A DNA stretch of 64,000 nt from Halichondria panicea (lineage: Eukaryota > Porifera > Demospongiae > Suberitida > Halichondriidae). The stretch lies in assembly GCF_963675165.1 (NCBI RefSeq), contig NC_087383.1, forward strand, positions 3,254,979 through 3,318,978. Direction: 5' to 3'. A program made the translations under genes and the position numbers. Under the pieces are notes generated by a model. It saw only the letters and a list, made by a program, of their open reading frames with translations, was not told where the DNA came from and did not search any database. Positions 1 to 11,565 of the stretch are shown in pieces (the stretch's first letter is position 1; every line of letters starts with the position of its first letter).

Positions 1-819
1 TCACGTGCGAGTCATGTTACTTTGTGCACAGTGTTTGTGTAGAAGTATCAGTAGTTCGACACTCTTCTCTTCTTATGCACTCTTGGTACTACTGAGTCTG
101 TAGTAAAGTGAATGTGTCTATTCAGCAAAAAAAATTAATTTGCTAACTTAGTTAGCTAAGCTGTTAGTGTATAATTATGCACATGCAGTACTCTGTTGAC
201 TTGCTATACCTCTGTTGATTTGAGCCAGTATATGGGAGTTGTTTTAGTTACAGGTATATAGAGACAGATGAGAGGACATAAAGAAAGTTATGAGTCTGAT
301 TAAATCTAGTAACCACAGTAGTACTATAGACAACGCCCATTTACTGTGCACATGACAAGCAACTTGCAAAACACAGTAGTAATTGTGCACTGTGGAAATG
401 CATTGTGCCATTTATGGCAAATACACAATAGCTGTTAATTGTATTGTAACCTCAACGTTGCTTACGTGTCGCCATGAAACATGTGGCGCATACTCTTGAT
501 TAAAATGGCATAGTGAGAAAAAAAATCAGTCTCTTTTGAGCTAGGGTGACTAAAAAGCTTTGTGGATCCTGTGTGTTAGGTATCTGGATGTCGTAACATC
601 TATATATAGGTTTCCTAAAGATTATCAATGTATCTGCTTCTGCTACTCAAGGAAGCAATAGACTTGACGCTTCACTTTTGCATTGTGGGAAAGTGTATGC
701 TTGTGGCATACGTAAAAAAACAATAACTATATATGACGTCGGAAACATGACATCAGTATACTGAGCAAAAAGGGATGTAATGTTTTAATCTACCCAAACA
801 AGTCCTTTCCATCACTCAC
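1..819. other. No gene recognised; expected 3' part of receptor copy 1 missing
   Basis: This AT-rich stretch contains no reading frame or receptor exon that I can recognise on either strand. In all complete copies of the array, exon 5 lies within about 40-210 bp of exon 4. Nothing resembling exon 5 (a conserved 24-codon block reading FEDEDYRVFF-like) is seen in the 800 bp beyond exon 4 of copy 1. Confidence 0.6.
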
Positions 820-1734
820 AAAAAAATTTGCACTCAGTCCAGTTATAGGGAGTGGAGATGAGATCATTCTGTTGGCCACCTCAATTCCTGCTTCTTCTAA
901 AGGATCTTGCACTTGTGTCAATGTCTGCAAAGTGACAAACTTAAAATGCAATTATGGTGTTTTACGCTTTTAGTAATTATTGTGACACATGCATGCATAG
1001 ATGTACTGTATGACACGTTTAGTTATACCTCAGTAAACAACCTCTCATCTTGAGTGATGAAGGCAATACGTTTCCAGCCATACTCTCGAATGAGGCTGAC
1101 TATGGCTGGAGTGAAGATTGTGTCAGAGGGGTAGGTACGGAAAAAGTTGGGGAAACGTTCTCTGTTACTCAACTCAGTCAGCGATGAAGCATACGAAATC
1201 TTTACAGAATAGAGAATTGATTAGCTTCAGCTTATAGAAATTACTAATAGCTACTTATAATTATACATCACTACAATACGCATGCTATCCACTTGACCAT
1301 GCATGCACCTGTGAGATACTATTGTGGTGAATGATCTCTGCCACAGGAGTAGAGGCTACTGAGCAGCCACAGCCCAGGAGACCAAGCACAGTCGGATGGG
1401 GTGGAGAAATGGCATCAAAATATTCATTCAGCGACACAGTTCTATCACACTGCAAATTGAGTTTATTTGATCTAGTCCAAGTTAGATCTAGATCTAGAAG
1501 ATCTATACTCACCATTGTGTCCACCACAGGTGTGTGAGTGAGGTTGTAGCCAGGTAGAATGGAGCTGTCAGCATTAATCAGCTCCTCTGCTAACTCAATG
1601 GCTGGGACTGCTCCTGATGAGTCAAAACCTCCTGTAGGTCCAGAAGTAAACAGAGCATATTTCAGCTCTTGACTATGGACAGCTTTAAATAAGCACCCTA
1701 GTAGCAGAGTTAATGCAATAGATGTAACACACAT
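820..1734 (-). pseudogene. GABA-B-receptor-like copy 1, truncated after exon 4
   Basis: Four exons match the start of the array genes: 1513-1734, 1309-1449, 1029-1199 and 820-924. They encode a signal peptide (MCVTSIALTLLLG...), then the first lobe of a class C receptor ligand domain with the array-typical LLGCGCSVASTPVAE and SNRERFPNFFRTYPSD-type blocks. All four are open, in phase and have intact GT/AG sites, with about the same intron sizes as the complete copies. No exons 5-15 follow toward position 1, so this is either a 5' gene fragment left by unequal crossing-over or a gene with an unusually long intron continuing beyond the window. Exon 4 is closest to copies 4-6. No stop codon is seen inside the exons, so decay may be recent. 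Confidence 0.75.
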
Positions 1735-1953
1735 CTTTAAATTGCATAAGAGTAAAGACTTATTAAGTTGCAGAACTGATGCACTTGCTAATAATTATAT
1801 ATAGATAATTAATGATCAATTTTGTCAGGATGCAAAACTATAGGGGAGGGGCTGTATAATGTTGCTTGCAACTCTTAAGTGGCTTAAAAAAAAAGTTAAA
1901 CGAGTGTTTTATAACGAGTGTCTCAGTTATAATTATAATCAGCAGTCTGTTCG

Positions 1954-4900
1954 TCAACAATGGTTGAACTCTTCGATTTCTTCAGTGTTGAGGACAATGA
2001 TACTGCAGCCTGTATCTGCAGGTGAACTGGAGATATGAGTATCTATGGTAATCGGCTGGTCGTCAGGATGACAAGTTGAACAGGTCAATGTACGGCCATT
2101 CTGCATATAGGAATATGACTGCCTCAAACACTCTCCATGCATCAATGCACATCATGCCATAACTAACCTGACTCTTCTCTAGAAGACTCTCTAACTCGAC
2201 AATTTTTTCCCTCATTTGAGTTGTCACTTCTCCACTGACAAGGTTTAGGTTCATTTCGTTGGTATTCAGAGTATTGCCAGCTGTATTGAATACATACTCA
2301 CCCTCAGGGTCTCTGTACAAACTCACCATCTGCAAGAATGCATGGGTCATTCATCGTGAGAGCCAATAGAAGTTTTTACTTCAATAACACAGTACATGCA
2401 TGTGAGTACTTCTATAGATACCAACACATACGAATAACACTGCAGTTAAAATTTACTTCGTGAATTTAAAAGTCCGATACATGACATTGCAAGAAAGTAT
2501 AATGATGCGAATTAACCTTAGGAATGAAAATTAGGCCCAGAAAGAATGTTGTGGCCATAAGGAGACTCCCGGAGAAGATGGCTTCAATTATATTGATATA
2601 AATTCCGGGCACTAGTGTGACAATTGCAATGAGCACCAGAGCAATGCTTGAGATGTAGATCACTGCAGCAATGTACTTGGAGTCGTTCAGCAGCTTGATC
2701 TTGATTTTGCGTGTTTGAATAGCGAGGACGATTCCAATGATTTGAAGGATTGCTAGGTATGCAAGTGTCACTACCAGATAGATTGTCTGAATGGTTCCTG
2801 GAAAACACTGATACACCATTTCATTTATCCTTTCTCCAAACTCCTACAAAGCAAGTGTGATTCTTTCATATAATAAGTATTATAGTTATTGCCCAGCCAG
2901 AGTGCAACATGCCATATATTGCGCCATGCACTGGAGCAATATAATGCCCGAGGGCCGCAGGCCCCGAGGGCATTATGTCATCCAGTGCAATATATGGCAT
3001 GTTGCACGAGGGCGCCTGCAATAACTAACTTGTTGCCTAATGACGTTAAACTCGTCTGACTGGTCATATAAATCGTAATAAAAGACATGTGTTTTGAAGG
3101 AATTTAGTTTTGCTGTATTCCATAGTAAATTTTTAGGTTTTCTTCCCACTAGTAGTTATAAAAGTAGTAGCCTATAAAATATAAAAGGGGTTATTGGGTG
3201 GGATGGTGGGGCATAAGTCCCAAATGGATATCTCTTAAAGATATCTACTGCATTTACACACAGTGCAAGTGCATATATATATTCCAGTGCAATAATATAT
3301 GGTAGCCATGGCAGTGATGCAACATGCCATATACTGAGCACTGGATTGCTTTGATCTGCCCACTCACTGGGCAACAATACAAACTAATTGACTTACATTT
3401 CGCCTTTTGTCTTGTGAGTCCTCAGTGAGGCTCAATGGAGATGGATTTGGTTGTAATTGGGGCACGGAAACTTGTATTATCGACAGCAATACACCAACAG
3501 AAGAAATACCGACTACCAGTAGCACCAGCTTCCAGTCATTCAACGTCTAAGTGACAATAGTATAATACTAGTTTATATATTTTGTGCATGTGCCATACTT
3601 TTTTTGAAAGTGATGGGTTGTGGAAAATGTAGTAGACTCTTCCCATTTTGACAAGGATTGCTGAAAAGGCTAAGCTGTAGCCGATCGTATTGAATAGAGA
3701 ATCAGCCTATTTAGCAGACACATGCATCATTCAAGTTGCACAAGTATAATTATGGTATAATGGCACTTACGTAACACCTTATTGCATTCAACTCATATTC
3801 CGTGCTGGGTAGGACTCTGAAGAAGATGGATATGTAATGACAGTAAGCTCCGACAATGATGAAGTAGTTTATGTTGGGGCTGGTTATCTTGACAACCCTG
3901 AAGGAAAAAACAGCCAAGATTGCGTAATAGCTTAAGCCACTCCAAGTTGAAGTTAGTATTGTCCTTATTCATTTAAGGTCGTTGTTTCGCCTTATGAATA
4001 TTATTATTAATTTTTGCAAATGAACACACTATTTTGTGCCACATGGTTATAGTGCGCATTATGCGGATGACCAGAGTATCACTTGGAGTGCATGGCCTTA
4101 CAATATAGCTATTTCTTTCATTACAGGTTAATGACTCACTTCTTTTTTCTCTGCATAAAATTGAAGATCAGGCACACAGTACAGAAGACAAGGCCGACAG
4201 CTGCCAATGTGTAGTAGGGAATCACCAGAGCTAAATTAAATGTAAGGAATTGAGGGACTGGGGTTCCATCACGTGGGATGCCTCCCTCAGAAGCTGCGTG
4301 GGAAAAGTGTAAGTGTAGTGTAACAGTTTGTTAAGTAACAGATTGAATTCTTACATGCAGACAATTACAAACACTGACCAACACTTGATTGGACAACAGA
4401 ATTTGGGTATAGTAGAATGTGAACTACACTTACAAGGAAACACATTACTGCTGTTTACTCCAGGTTTGTAATAGAATTCAACTTCCGAATCATTAACGTT
4501 TTCAGTGAAACCGAAGTACACACGTTCCAAGGTGCTGTTTGTTAATCGATACTGCAAGAACTCCACCTTGTCAACAATTCGTGATCCAGAACTATCAAAC
4601 TTCACTCGTCCCTTATAAAGACGAAAGATTGTACTCAACAATTGTTATTGTTCAGTAGTAATAATGCAAATTGCATGCATACTGTATACACCGCATGCAT
4701 GCTGTATACACAATAAGAAATATGAGCTCCATAATGTTTACTTACAGACACCCCCACAAAGTCTGTTCTCTCCAGGTTCCACCTGATGATGCAGCCCATG
4801 AGCTGATTGGAGTAGGTGAAGTTCTCCAGTGACACCACCTCCCACTCTACACCAGTCTCCTCACCAGTCCCTCCACACCGAGTCATGTTCAATATCTCCT

Positions 4901-6291
4901 CTTTTGTCAGACTGCCAACCATCTCATTGGTCCTGTTCAACGCGATAGCAAATGTCCAGAGAGCATCGTAAGCCACAGTGGCAAAAAATATGTAACTATA
5001 GTTATTGATTAAACTTTCAGTTCGCAAAAGTCTCATACGATAGAAATATTCAAAATCTCCAGGTGTCTGCAAATTCCACATAATTCACATAAAAATGATC
5101 AATATCTCTACTCACCAATCTAGTATCAGTTGTAAGATCTGGTTCATTCAAATTTGGCAGCAACTGAAGTGCAATGGATCTGTGCAGGATCTCTGCTAGT
5201 TGGTCATCAGTGCAGTTTGTTGGCTCTGGGTTGACCTCCTCTGTCCACCACCTGTCCTGGTACCAGCCGTAGGTCAACCACGCATATTTGGGATAAGTGT
5301 ACCCCCTTAAGTAGGCCTGTACAGTTAAATGTAAGTAAGTATACAAACTGGAAAATAAATTACCTCACAAAGAATTAGTCGGCCAACAGCTGAGTAGGTG
5401 TTGAGGAAGAAAACTCTATAGTTATCATCTTCAAACTAGAAAACATGTAAAGTGATTAGTTACATTTAGAGCATGGACATGCTAATTGAAAGGTAAACTT
5501 ACAAAAAAATTGTTTTCTTTGATACTTTGTCTAATCATTGGGAGTAAGGGTGAGATCATTCTAATATCCACATCTATGTTTGCTCTCCTCAGGGGATCTC
5601 TTACTCTCGTTAGAGCCTGCCATAGATAATTATGTTCAATGTCTATCAACCAAAGGATGCCCTTAGCCTACCTCAGTAAACAAGCTCTCATCTTGAGTGA
5701 TGAAGGCAATGCGTCTCCAGCCATACTCTTGAATGAGGCTGACTATGGCTGGGGTAAAGTCAGCATCTGAAGGGTAGGTACGGAAGAAGTTGGGGAAACG
5801 ACTTCTGTCACTCAACTCAATTGAAGATGACACGTACGAAACCTGAAATGTTGCAAATTGTTGAATCTAACATTGAAATGCTGCAAGTTCTAACAAACCT
5901 GTGAGATACTGTTGTGGTGAATGATCTCTGCCACAGGAGTAGAGGCCACTGAGCAGCCACAGCCCAGGAGACCAAGCACAATCGGGTGGGGTGGAGAAAT
6001 GGCATCAAAGTATTCATTTAGTGACCCTGTTCTATCACACTGTTCAAAATACGGTTAATCTAGAGAGCAGACTGAAACTAGGCTCACCATTGTGTCCACC
6101 ACAGGTGTGTGAGTGAGATTGTAGCCATGTAGAATAGAGCTGTCAGCATTAATTAGCTCCTCCGCTAACTCAATGGCTGGGATAACCCCAGATGAGTCGA
6201 AATCTCCAGTGGTTCCAGAAGTGAACAAAGCATACCTCAGTTCTTGACTGTTAGCAGCTCCAAGCAAGAGAATAATAAACAGAATAGCCAT
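1954..6291 (-). CDS. Metabotropic GABA-B-receptor-like GPCR, copy 2
   Basis: Exons (5' to 3'): 6088-6291, 5899-6039, 5672-5842, 5503-5616, 5364-5435, 5116-5316, 4746-5066, 4434-4611, 4140-4293, 3771-3897, 3599-3706, 3397-3546, 2517-2843, 2168-2329, 1954-2100; about 858 codons. A signal peptide (MAILFIILLLGAANS) precedes a bilobed ligand domain to about residue 467. Seven helices cover about 485-756, with class C GABA-B hallmarks: SPNINYF before helix 2, QTRKIKIKLLNDSKYIA between helices 5 and 6, and FIPK after helix 7. The tail has a short coiled coil (exon 14) and a last exon with CSTCH. Family knowledge: such receptors signal through heterotrimeric G proteins, usually as dimers. The ligand is unknown. 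Intron 12 holds palindromic repeats. It keeps a GT donor there, unlike copies 3-6. The first ATG gives the signal peptide. Confidence 0.9.
2885..3026. repeat. Palindromic mini-element (hairpin) in intron 12 of copy 2
   Basis: Two perfect 21-bp arms (2902-2922 and 2987-3007) read GTGCAACATGCCATATATTG and its complement, with imperfect outer extensions starting GTTATTGC and ending GCAATAAC. The loop contains a second inverted repeat, AATGCCC/GGGCATT. This is typical of a miniature inverted-repeat transposon or foldback element. Confidence 0.7.
3264..3345. repeat. Degenerate second copy of the CATGCCATAT hairpin element
   Basis: This stretch contains CAGTGCAATAATATATGG and TGCAACATGCCATATACTG, the same units as the element at 2885-3026 in a rearranged order. 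It lies in the same intron and looks like a decayed or partial copy. Confidence 0.5.
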
Positions 6292-7497
6292 GTTAATTGA
6301 AGGCTCTCCCTAGGTATAAGCAAAACATACAGTAGACTCTACCATAAAAAGCTTTTTCAGGGCGTAGTCTATGCTTGCGAGCGTGAAGTTATGTGGGGGC
6401 GGGGCTGAAGATAGATCATCCCGATGATAGACTGACGTCAGACTACTGGACAATTTTTTATGTGTTAGAGTGCTTACAATAAATTCTACTGGATGCATGA
6501 TAATTATGATCAATTTTGCTTGCACCATAGATACTGTACACTCCAGGGTGTACAGTATCTATGCTTGCACCGTGCCACAGATCTTAGACGCTATGAGGCC
6601 GCCAGCCAATCAGCCCCACCCCTCTTTTTGGAAGCTGATTGTTGTCACACTAATTGGTGCAGCACCTTTGGCTTTGCAGCACATACATGTAACATGAACA
6701 CACATTGACAACATGAAACCACAATGTACTATTGCAGACACTTCGAACCAATTCAAGATTTGTATAGTGTTACTCCTGACATCTCCAGACTTCCACTAAT
6801 AATCCTCTGTTTTTTTAAGCTTTCCATCCTGTGAGCCAACCACTAGATGCCGTAAAATTATCGGAACCTAGTCGTTCAGCTTTCTCCATCAAAATCGTTC
6901 CTTCAGGGAAAACGTTTCTGGAAATTGCAAGTTAACATTGCAAAATACAAATCCTTCAACCTTGACGTGATTCTTATTTTTTAGGATTGTGTCCTACCAC
7001 ACTTAACGTTTCTGTTAACTTTCTTGTTCAAATTTTTGGTTCTTTTTCGACAGCTTTTATCACTTCAAATGTCATCTTTAGAGATAAGTCATTCCTCTTA
7101 TGCATGTCTATGGCTAGAGTGAGGGCCAGGGCTAGAGCGAGAGGAGCTAAATCTATCTACGTTGATATCCCATGTTGTTTTTAATAAAAAGGCAGACATG
7201 GCCACATCAGATGTAATTACGGCGCCAAGCAGTAATTCCCAAGCCTCGATAAGGCCACACTTATTTTGTGGTTTTATAATTATTGTCCAATGCGTGCATG
7301 TGGCCACCAACTTAATTCGTTCTATTTAAACAATTCTGCCTGGGTGCAGAGGCACATGCACTGTTGTATGGGAAATCAGCACGATGATATAATGTCTCAT
7401 GATCAGCTATGATAAAATACAACGACATTGTTTAGTCTAAGAGTTAACTAGTAAGAAATTAGTAGTATCTTTTTCGATATCTGTCATAGTTCCATTG
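6292..7497. promoter_or_regulatory. Intergenic region between copies 2 and 3, with GC-boxes and a hairpin
   Basis: No gene is visible in these 1.2 kb. For copy 2, transcribed leftward, this is the promoter region. A GC-box-like GGGGGCGGGGCTG lies near 6393-6407, about 100 bp upstream of the start codon. The GGGGTGGGGCTG box shared with copies 3-5 lies near 6609-6632 in its usual orientation. A hairpin lies at 6526-6563. The rest (about 6830-7320) is unrecognised. Confidence 0.45.
6526..6563. repeat. Near-perfect 16-bp-arm palindrome
   Basis: The arms CATAGATACTGTACAC and GTGTACAGTATCTATG are separated by six bases. The palindrome is about 240 bp upstream of the copy 2 start codon. It could be a transposon footprint or a dyad binding site; nothing else distinguishes these. 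Confidence 0.65.
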
Positions 7498-10400
7498 TCA
7501 GTTTTGGTGGCCATTTGGCTGATAATCTGAATGACACCTTGGACAGCTCAATGTACGGCCATTCTGCATGGGAATATGTTCCATACCTGCCTTAATGCAC
7601 ATACCACAACTAACCTGAAACTGTTTCAGAAGGTGTTCTAATTCAACGATTTTCTCCTTCATTTGAGTCGTTGCATCTCCACTGAAAAGGTTCACGCTTG
7701 TTTCGTTAGTTTGTACTGAATTGTTAGTCTGATTCAACACAAAGTCTCCTTCTGGATCTCGATACAAGCTGATCATCTACAAATGAACAAAAAACTCTCT
7801 ACAACAAGATAGTTCTAGGTCAATAACCACAATTATTAAAAGAGCACAAGCGGAACCCCAAAAAACTTTTTCTATCAACAACTGGCTATTATAAATTATA
7901 TCGATGTCCTTTAGGTATATATAGTATAGTATACCAAATGATCCTTGTAACTGTACAATCCCCAAGTATAGACAGACACACATGTACTGAATATATTGAA
8001 CCTTAGGAATAAAGACGAGGGCCAGGAAGAACGTTGTTCCAACAAGTATGCTTCCGGAGAAGAGGGCCTCCTCGATGTTGATAAACTGATCTGGAATTAT
8101 GACGTTACTTCCAATAAAGAACAAAGCAATGCTTGAGATGTAGATCACTGCAGCAATGTACTTGGAGTCGTTCAGCAGTTTAATCTTGATTTTGCGTGTT
8201 TGAATAGCGAGGACAATTCCGATAATCTGAAGGATTGCTAGATACACAAACGTCACTGTTAGATAGATCGTATGAATAGTTTCTGTATAGCATTGGTATA
8301 CCACTTCGCTTATCCTTTCACCAAATTCCTGTGTGGTAGTATAAAACGTGTAAAATTTTAATTATAGTATTACAATGACATCTGTATCAAGATTCAATCA
8401 CATATTAATTTCCGATGTCTACTTGCATTTCTTGAAAAGGTGTCTGTAGTGACATTTAGTGGATATGGTATTGGTTGAAGCTGTGGCACTGTAACTTGCA
8501 GAACTGCTAGCACAACACCAATTCCAGATATGCCCATTACTATTAGCACCAGCTTCCAGTCTGTCAGTGTCTACATTATAATTATGTACGTTGCATGAGC
8601 GTTGCATGGTGAACGATTTTTCAAATACCTTCTTTCCAAGTGACGGGTTGTGAAAAATGTAGTAGACTCTCCCCATTTTGACTAGAATTGCAGAAAAAGC
8701 CAAGCTGTATCCAATTGTATTTATAGTAGAGACAATCTGCAGAAGAATTAAGAGTCATAAACAAGAAGTACAGCGCAGATACATATACTTGATAATACTT
8801 ACGAAACATCTCACAAATGTGAAGGTGTAATCAGTGCTTGGCAACACTCTCAGATAGATGGATATGTAATGACAGTAAGCTCCCATAATTATGAAGTAGT
8901 TTATGTTGGGGCTGGTCAATTTCACAACTCTGTAATTGTGAGCATATATATATATGCGTATATAAAAACAATGCTATAGATGTTTACAAGAATGCAACTT
9001 AATTGAAACCTTAAGCTTGTTGTCATGATGGCTATCACCTCTTTTTCCTTTGCGTGAAATTGAAGAGTAGACAGACCGTACAGAGGACGAGGCCAACAGC
9101 TGCGAAGATGTAACAGGGAATCACAAGAGCAAAATTGTATGTGATAAACTGAGGCACTGGTCTACCATCTGGTGGGACTCCTCCTTCAAAACCTGCATAT
9201 ACGCATGTGCAATAAAATGCTCGATTCAAATGAGTACAATCGTAGCACTATTATAAACGCTTCCCATCATCTGGGTGTAAAGTGGAATCTTTATCTTTCT
9301 GCAAATAAACACTGGGCGAAATTGTTGGCTGCTCTTACTTGGAAACACAGTGATGTTACTCTCCCCACTCTTGTAAAAAAAATCCGCCTGAGAGTCATTG
9401 ATGTTTTGGGTGAAGCCGAAATATACACGAGATATTACTGATGACTCATTATTTATTAAACGGTACTGGAAAATATCCACAACACCAACAACTCGAGATC
9501 CATCATTATCAAAATTTACTTTCCCCTGTAAAATGTTGAGAGTGTGTAAGAGAGGACACTTTACAGTTGCTATAATTATACGCAGTGACTTACAGACACT
9601 CCCACAAAGTCTGTTTTCTCCAGGTTCCACCTGATGATGCAGCCCATGAGCTGATTGGAGTAGGTGAAGTTCTCCAGTGACACCACTTCCCACTTTACAC
9701 CAGTCTCCTCATCAGTCCCTCCACACCGAGTCATGTTCAATATCTCCTCTCTTTCCAGACTGCCAACCATCTCATTGGTCCTGTTCAGCGCGAGAGCAAG
9801 TGTCCAGAGGGCATCGTAAGCCACGGTGGCAAATAAAGTGTATGTGTAGTTGTTGTCTTGAGTATAGTCTGCAATCCTTCCTTTGTATAAAGAATCAAAT
9901 TCCCTCGGAGTCTGCATTTGGGATAATTAAAACCTCAATATCCATGTAGCTCACCAATCTAGTATCAGTTGTAGAATTTAATTTATTAAGATTTGGCAGC
10001 AACTGAAGTGCACTGGATCTGTGTAGGGCCTCTGCTAGTTGGTTGTCAGTGCAGTTTGTTGGCTCTGGGTTCACCTCCTCTGTCCACCACCTGTTCTGGT
10101 ACCAGCCGTAAGTCAACCACGCATATTTGGGATAAGTGTATCCCTTCAAGTAGGCCTGCATAATTATGACGTTTTGTCACTTTATGTACATATTCGGATT
10201 GATTCCATCGTGTAGTTTACCTCACAAATGATTTGTCTGCCAATAGCTGAGTAGGTATTGAGGAAAAACACTCTATAATCCTCGTCTTCAAACTAAATGT
10301 AGACATGTGAACACATATATACCATGTCAACAGTGTCCTTCCATTACTTACAAAAAAATTTGCACCCAGTCCTCCAGTCATAGGGAGTGGAGATGAGATC

Positions 10401-11325
10401 ATTCTGTTGGCCACCTCAATTCCTGCTTTTTCTAAAGGATCTTGCACTTGTGCCAATGTCTGCAAAATACCAAAAATGCATTTATAGAATTTACGCGTCA
10501 AGGTATAGATCTAATGACATGCATGTTGTGTGCATTTACCTCGGTAAACAAACTATCATCTTGTGTGATGAAAGCAATGCGCCTCCAGCCATACTCTTGA
10601 ATGAGGCTGACTATGGCTGGAGTGAAGATTGTATCAGAGGGGTAGGTACGGAAGAAGTTGAGGAAACTTTCTCTGTTACTCAACTCGGACAATGATGAAG
10701 CATACGAAATCTGTATATATATATGGAGTAGAGTTAGGTATTGCCTGACATGCAGTTTCAAAAGAAGCAATATATCATAATAATACATTGATTACTATAG
10801 ACTAAGTATAGACATCAAGACAATTATTGTATAGATCTCAGTAATAATTTGTATATACAATACTTATGATAATACTGACAGCAACCACGTTAGACTCTAC
10901 CTGTGAGATACTGCTGTGATGAATAATCTCTGCCACTGGAGTAGAGGCCATTGAGCAGCCACAACCCAGGAGACCAAGCACAGTCGGGTGGGGTGGAGAA
11001 ATGGCATCAAAGTACTTATTCAATGAAACAGTTCTATCACACTGCAAATTGGAATTCTTCATGTAGAATTACGCTAGCCTTTACTGCAAACTATACTCAC
11101 CATTGTATCAACCACAGGTGTGTGAGTGAGGTTGTAACCGGGTAGAATAGAGTTGTCAGCATTAATCAGCTCCTCTGCTAACTCAATGGCTGGGACAGCT
11201 CCTGATGAGTCAAAACCTCCAGTAGGTCCAGAACTGAACAGAGCATACCTTAGCTCTTGATTGTGTGCAGCTCCAAGCATAGCTTCAATGAGAAGCACCA
11301 GAATATAAGCACCTTTGACAGCCAT
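7498..11325 (-). CDS. Metabotropic GABA-B-receptor-like GPCR, copy 3 (shortened tail)
   Basis: Exons: 11101-11325, 10901-11041, 10540-10710, 10352-10459, 10221-10292, 9955-10155, 9594-9911, 9339-9525, 9039-9192, 8803-8929, 8629-8736, 8427-8570, 8002-8328, 7615-7776, 7498-7563; about 836 codons. Signal peptide MAVKGAYILVLLIEAMLGA, ligand domain, seven helices and coiled coil are as in the other copies. Intron 12 appears to use a GC donor (AAAT then gcaagt); the nearby GT would bring a stop into frame in exon 13. The last exon is only 22 codons. Relative to copies 4-6 about 8 bp are missing after the CPRCH motif, shifting the frame into an early TGA and removing about 18 residues. Introns 10 and 12 are short (66 and 98 bp), lacking the transposons of copies 4-6. 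It is therefore the nearest outgroup to those three. Confidence 0.9.
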
Positions 11326-11407
11326 TATGATAATTATAGTGCTATAATTATAGGCTATTATCTAGTAGCAAAGTAGATCTAGCAACAAAAATTAATATCC
11401 TGTTTCC

Positions 11408-11435
11408 GATCAGCCCCACCCCTCTTTTTGGAGAG
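11408..11435 (-). promoter_or_regulatory. Conserved GC/GT-box upstream of copy 3
   Basis: On the minus strand this reads AAAAAGAGGGGTGGGGCTGA, a KLF/Sp-type GGGGTGGGGC box. The same block occurs just upstream of copies 4 and 5 and further upstream of copy 2. Here it lies about 85 bp 5' of the start codon. A promoter role is inferred from position and conservation. Confidence 0.5.
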
Positions 11436-11565
11436 AAACAAAACTGTGTCATTAATATTCTTGACAAATTAAGTACTTATGGGAAATCAGCATAATAATG
11501 TCTCAGTACAATGATAATAATTATGCATTATGCAACGGCAGTGTTAGTAAAGTAAAAATCTAAAA

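Noticed and set aside
1331-1537. Plus-strand frame across exon 2 of copy 1 (repeated at each exon 2)
   Set aside because: Antisense shadow of a conserved exon; no splice or codon support on that strand.
4140-4293. Possible frameshift in exon 9 of copy 2
   Set aside because: On recounting the run of G at the junction of two lines, the exon reads through in the expected frame.
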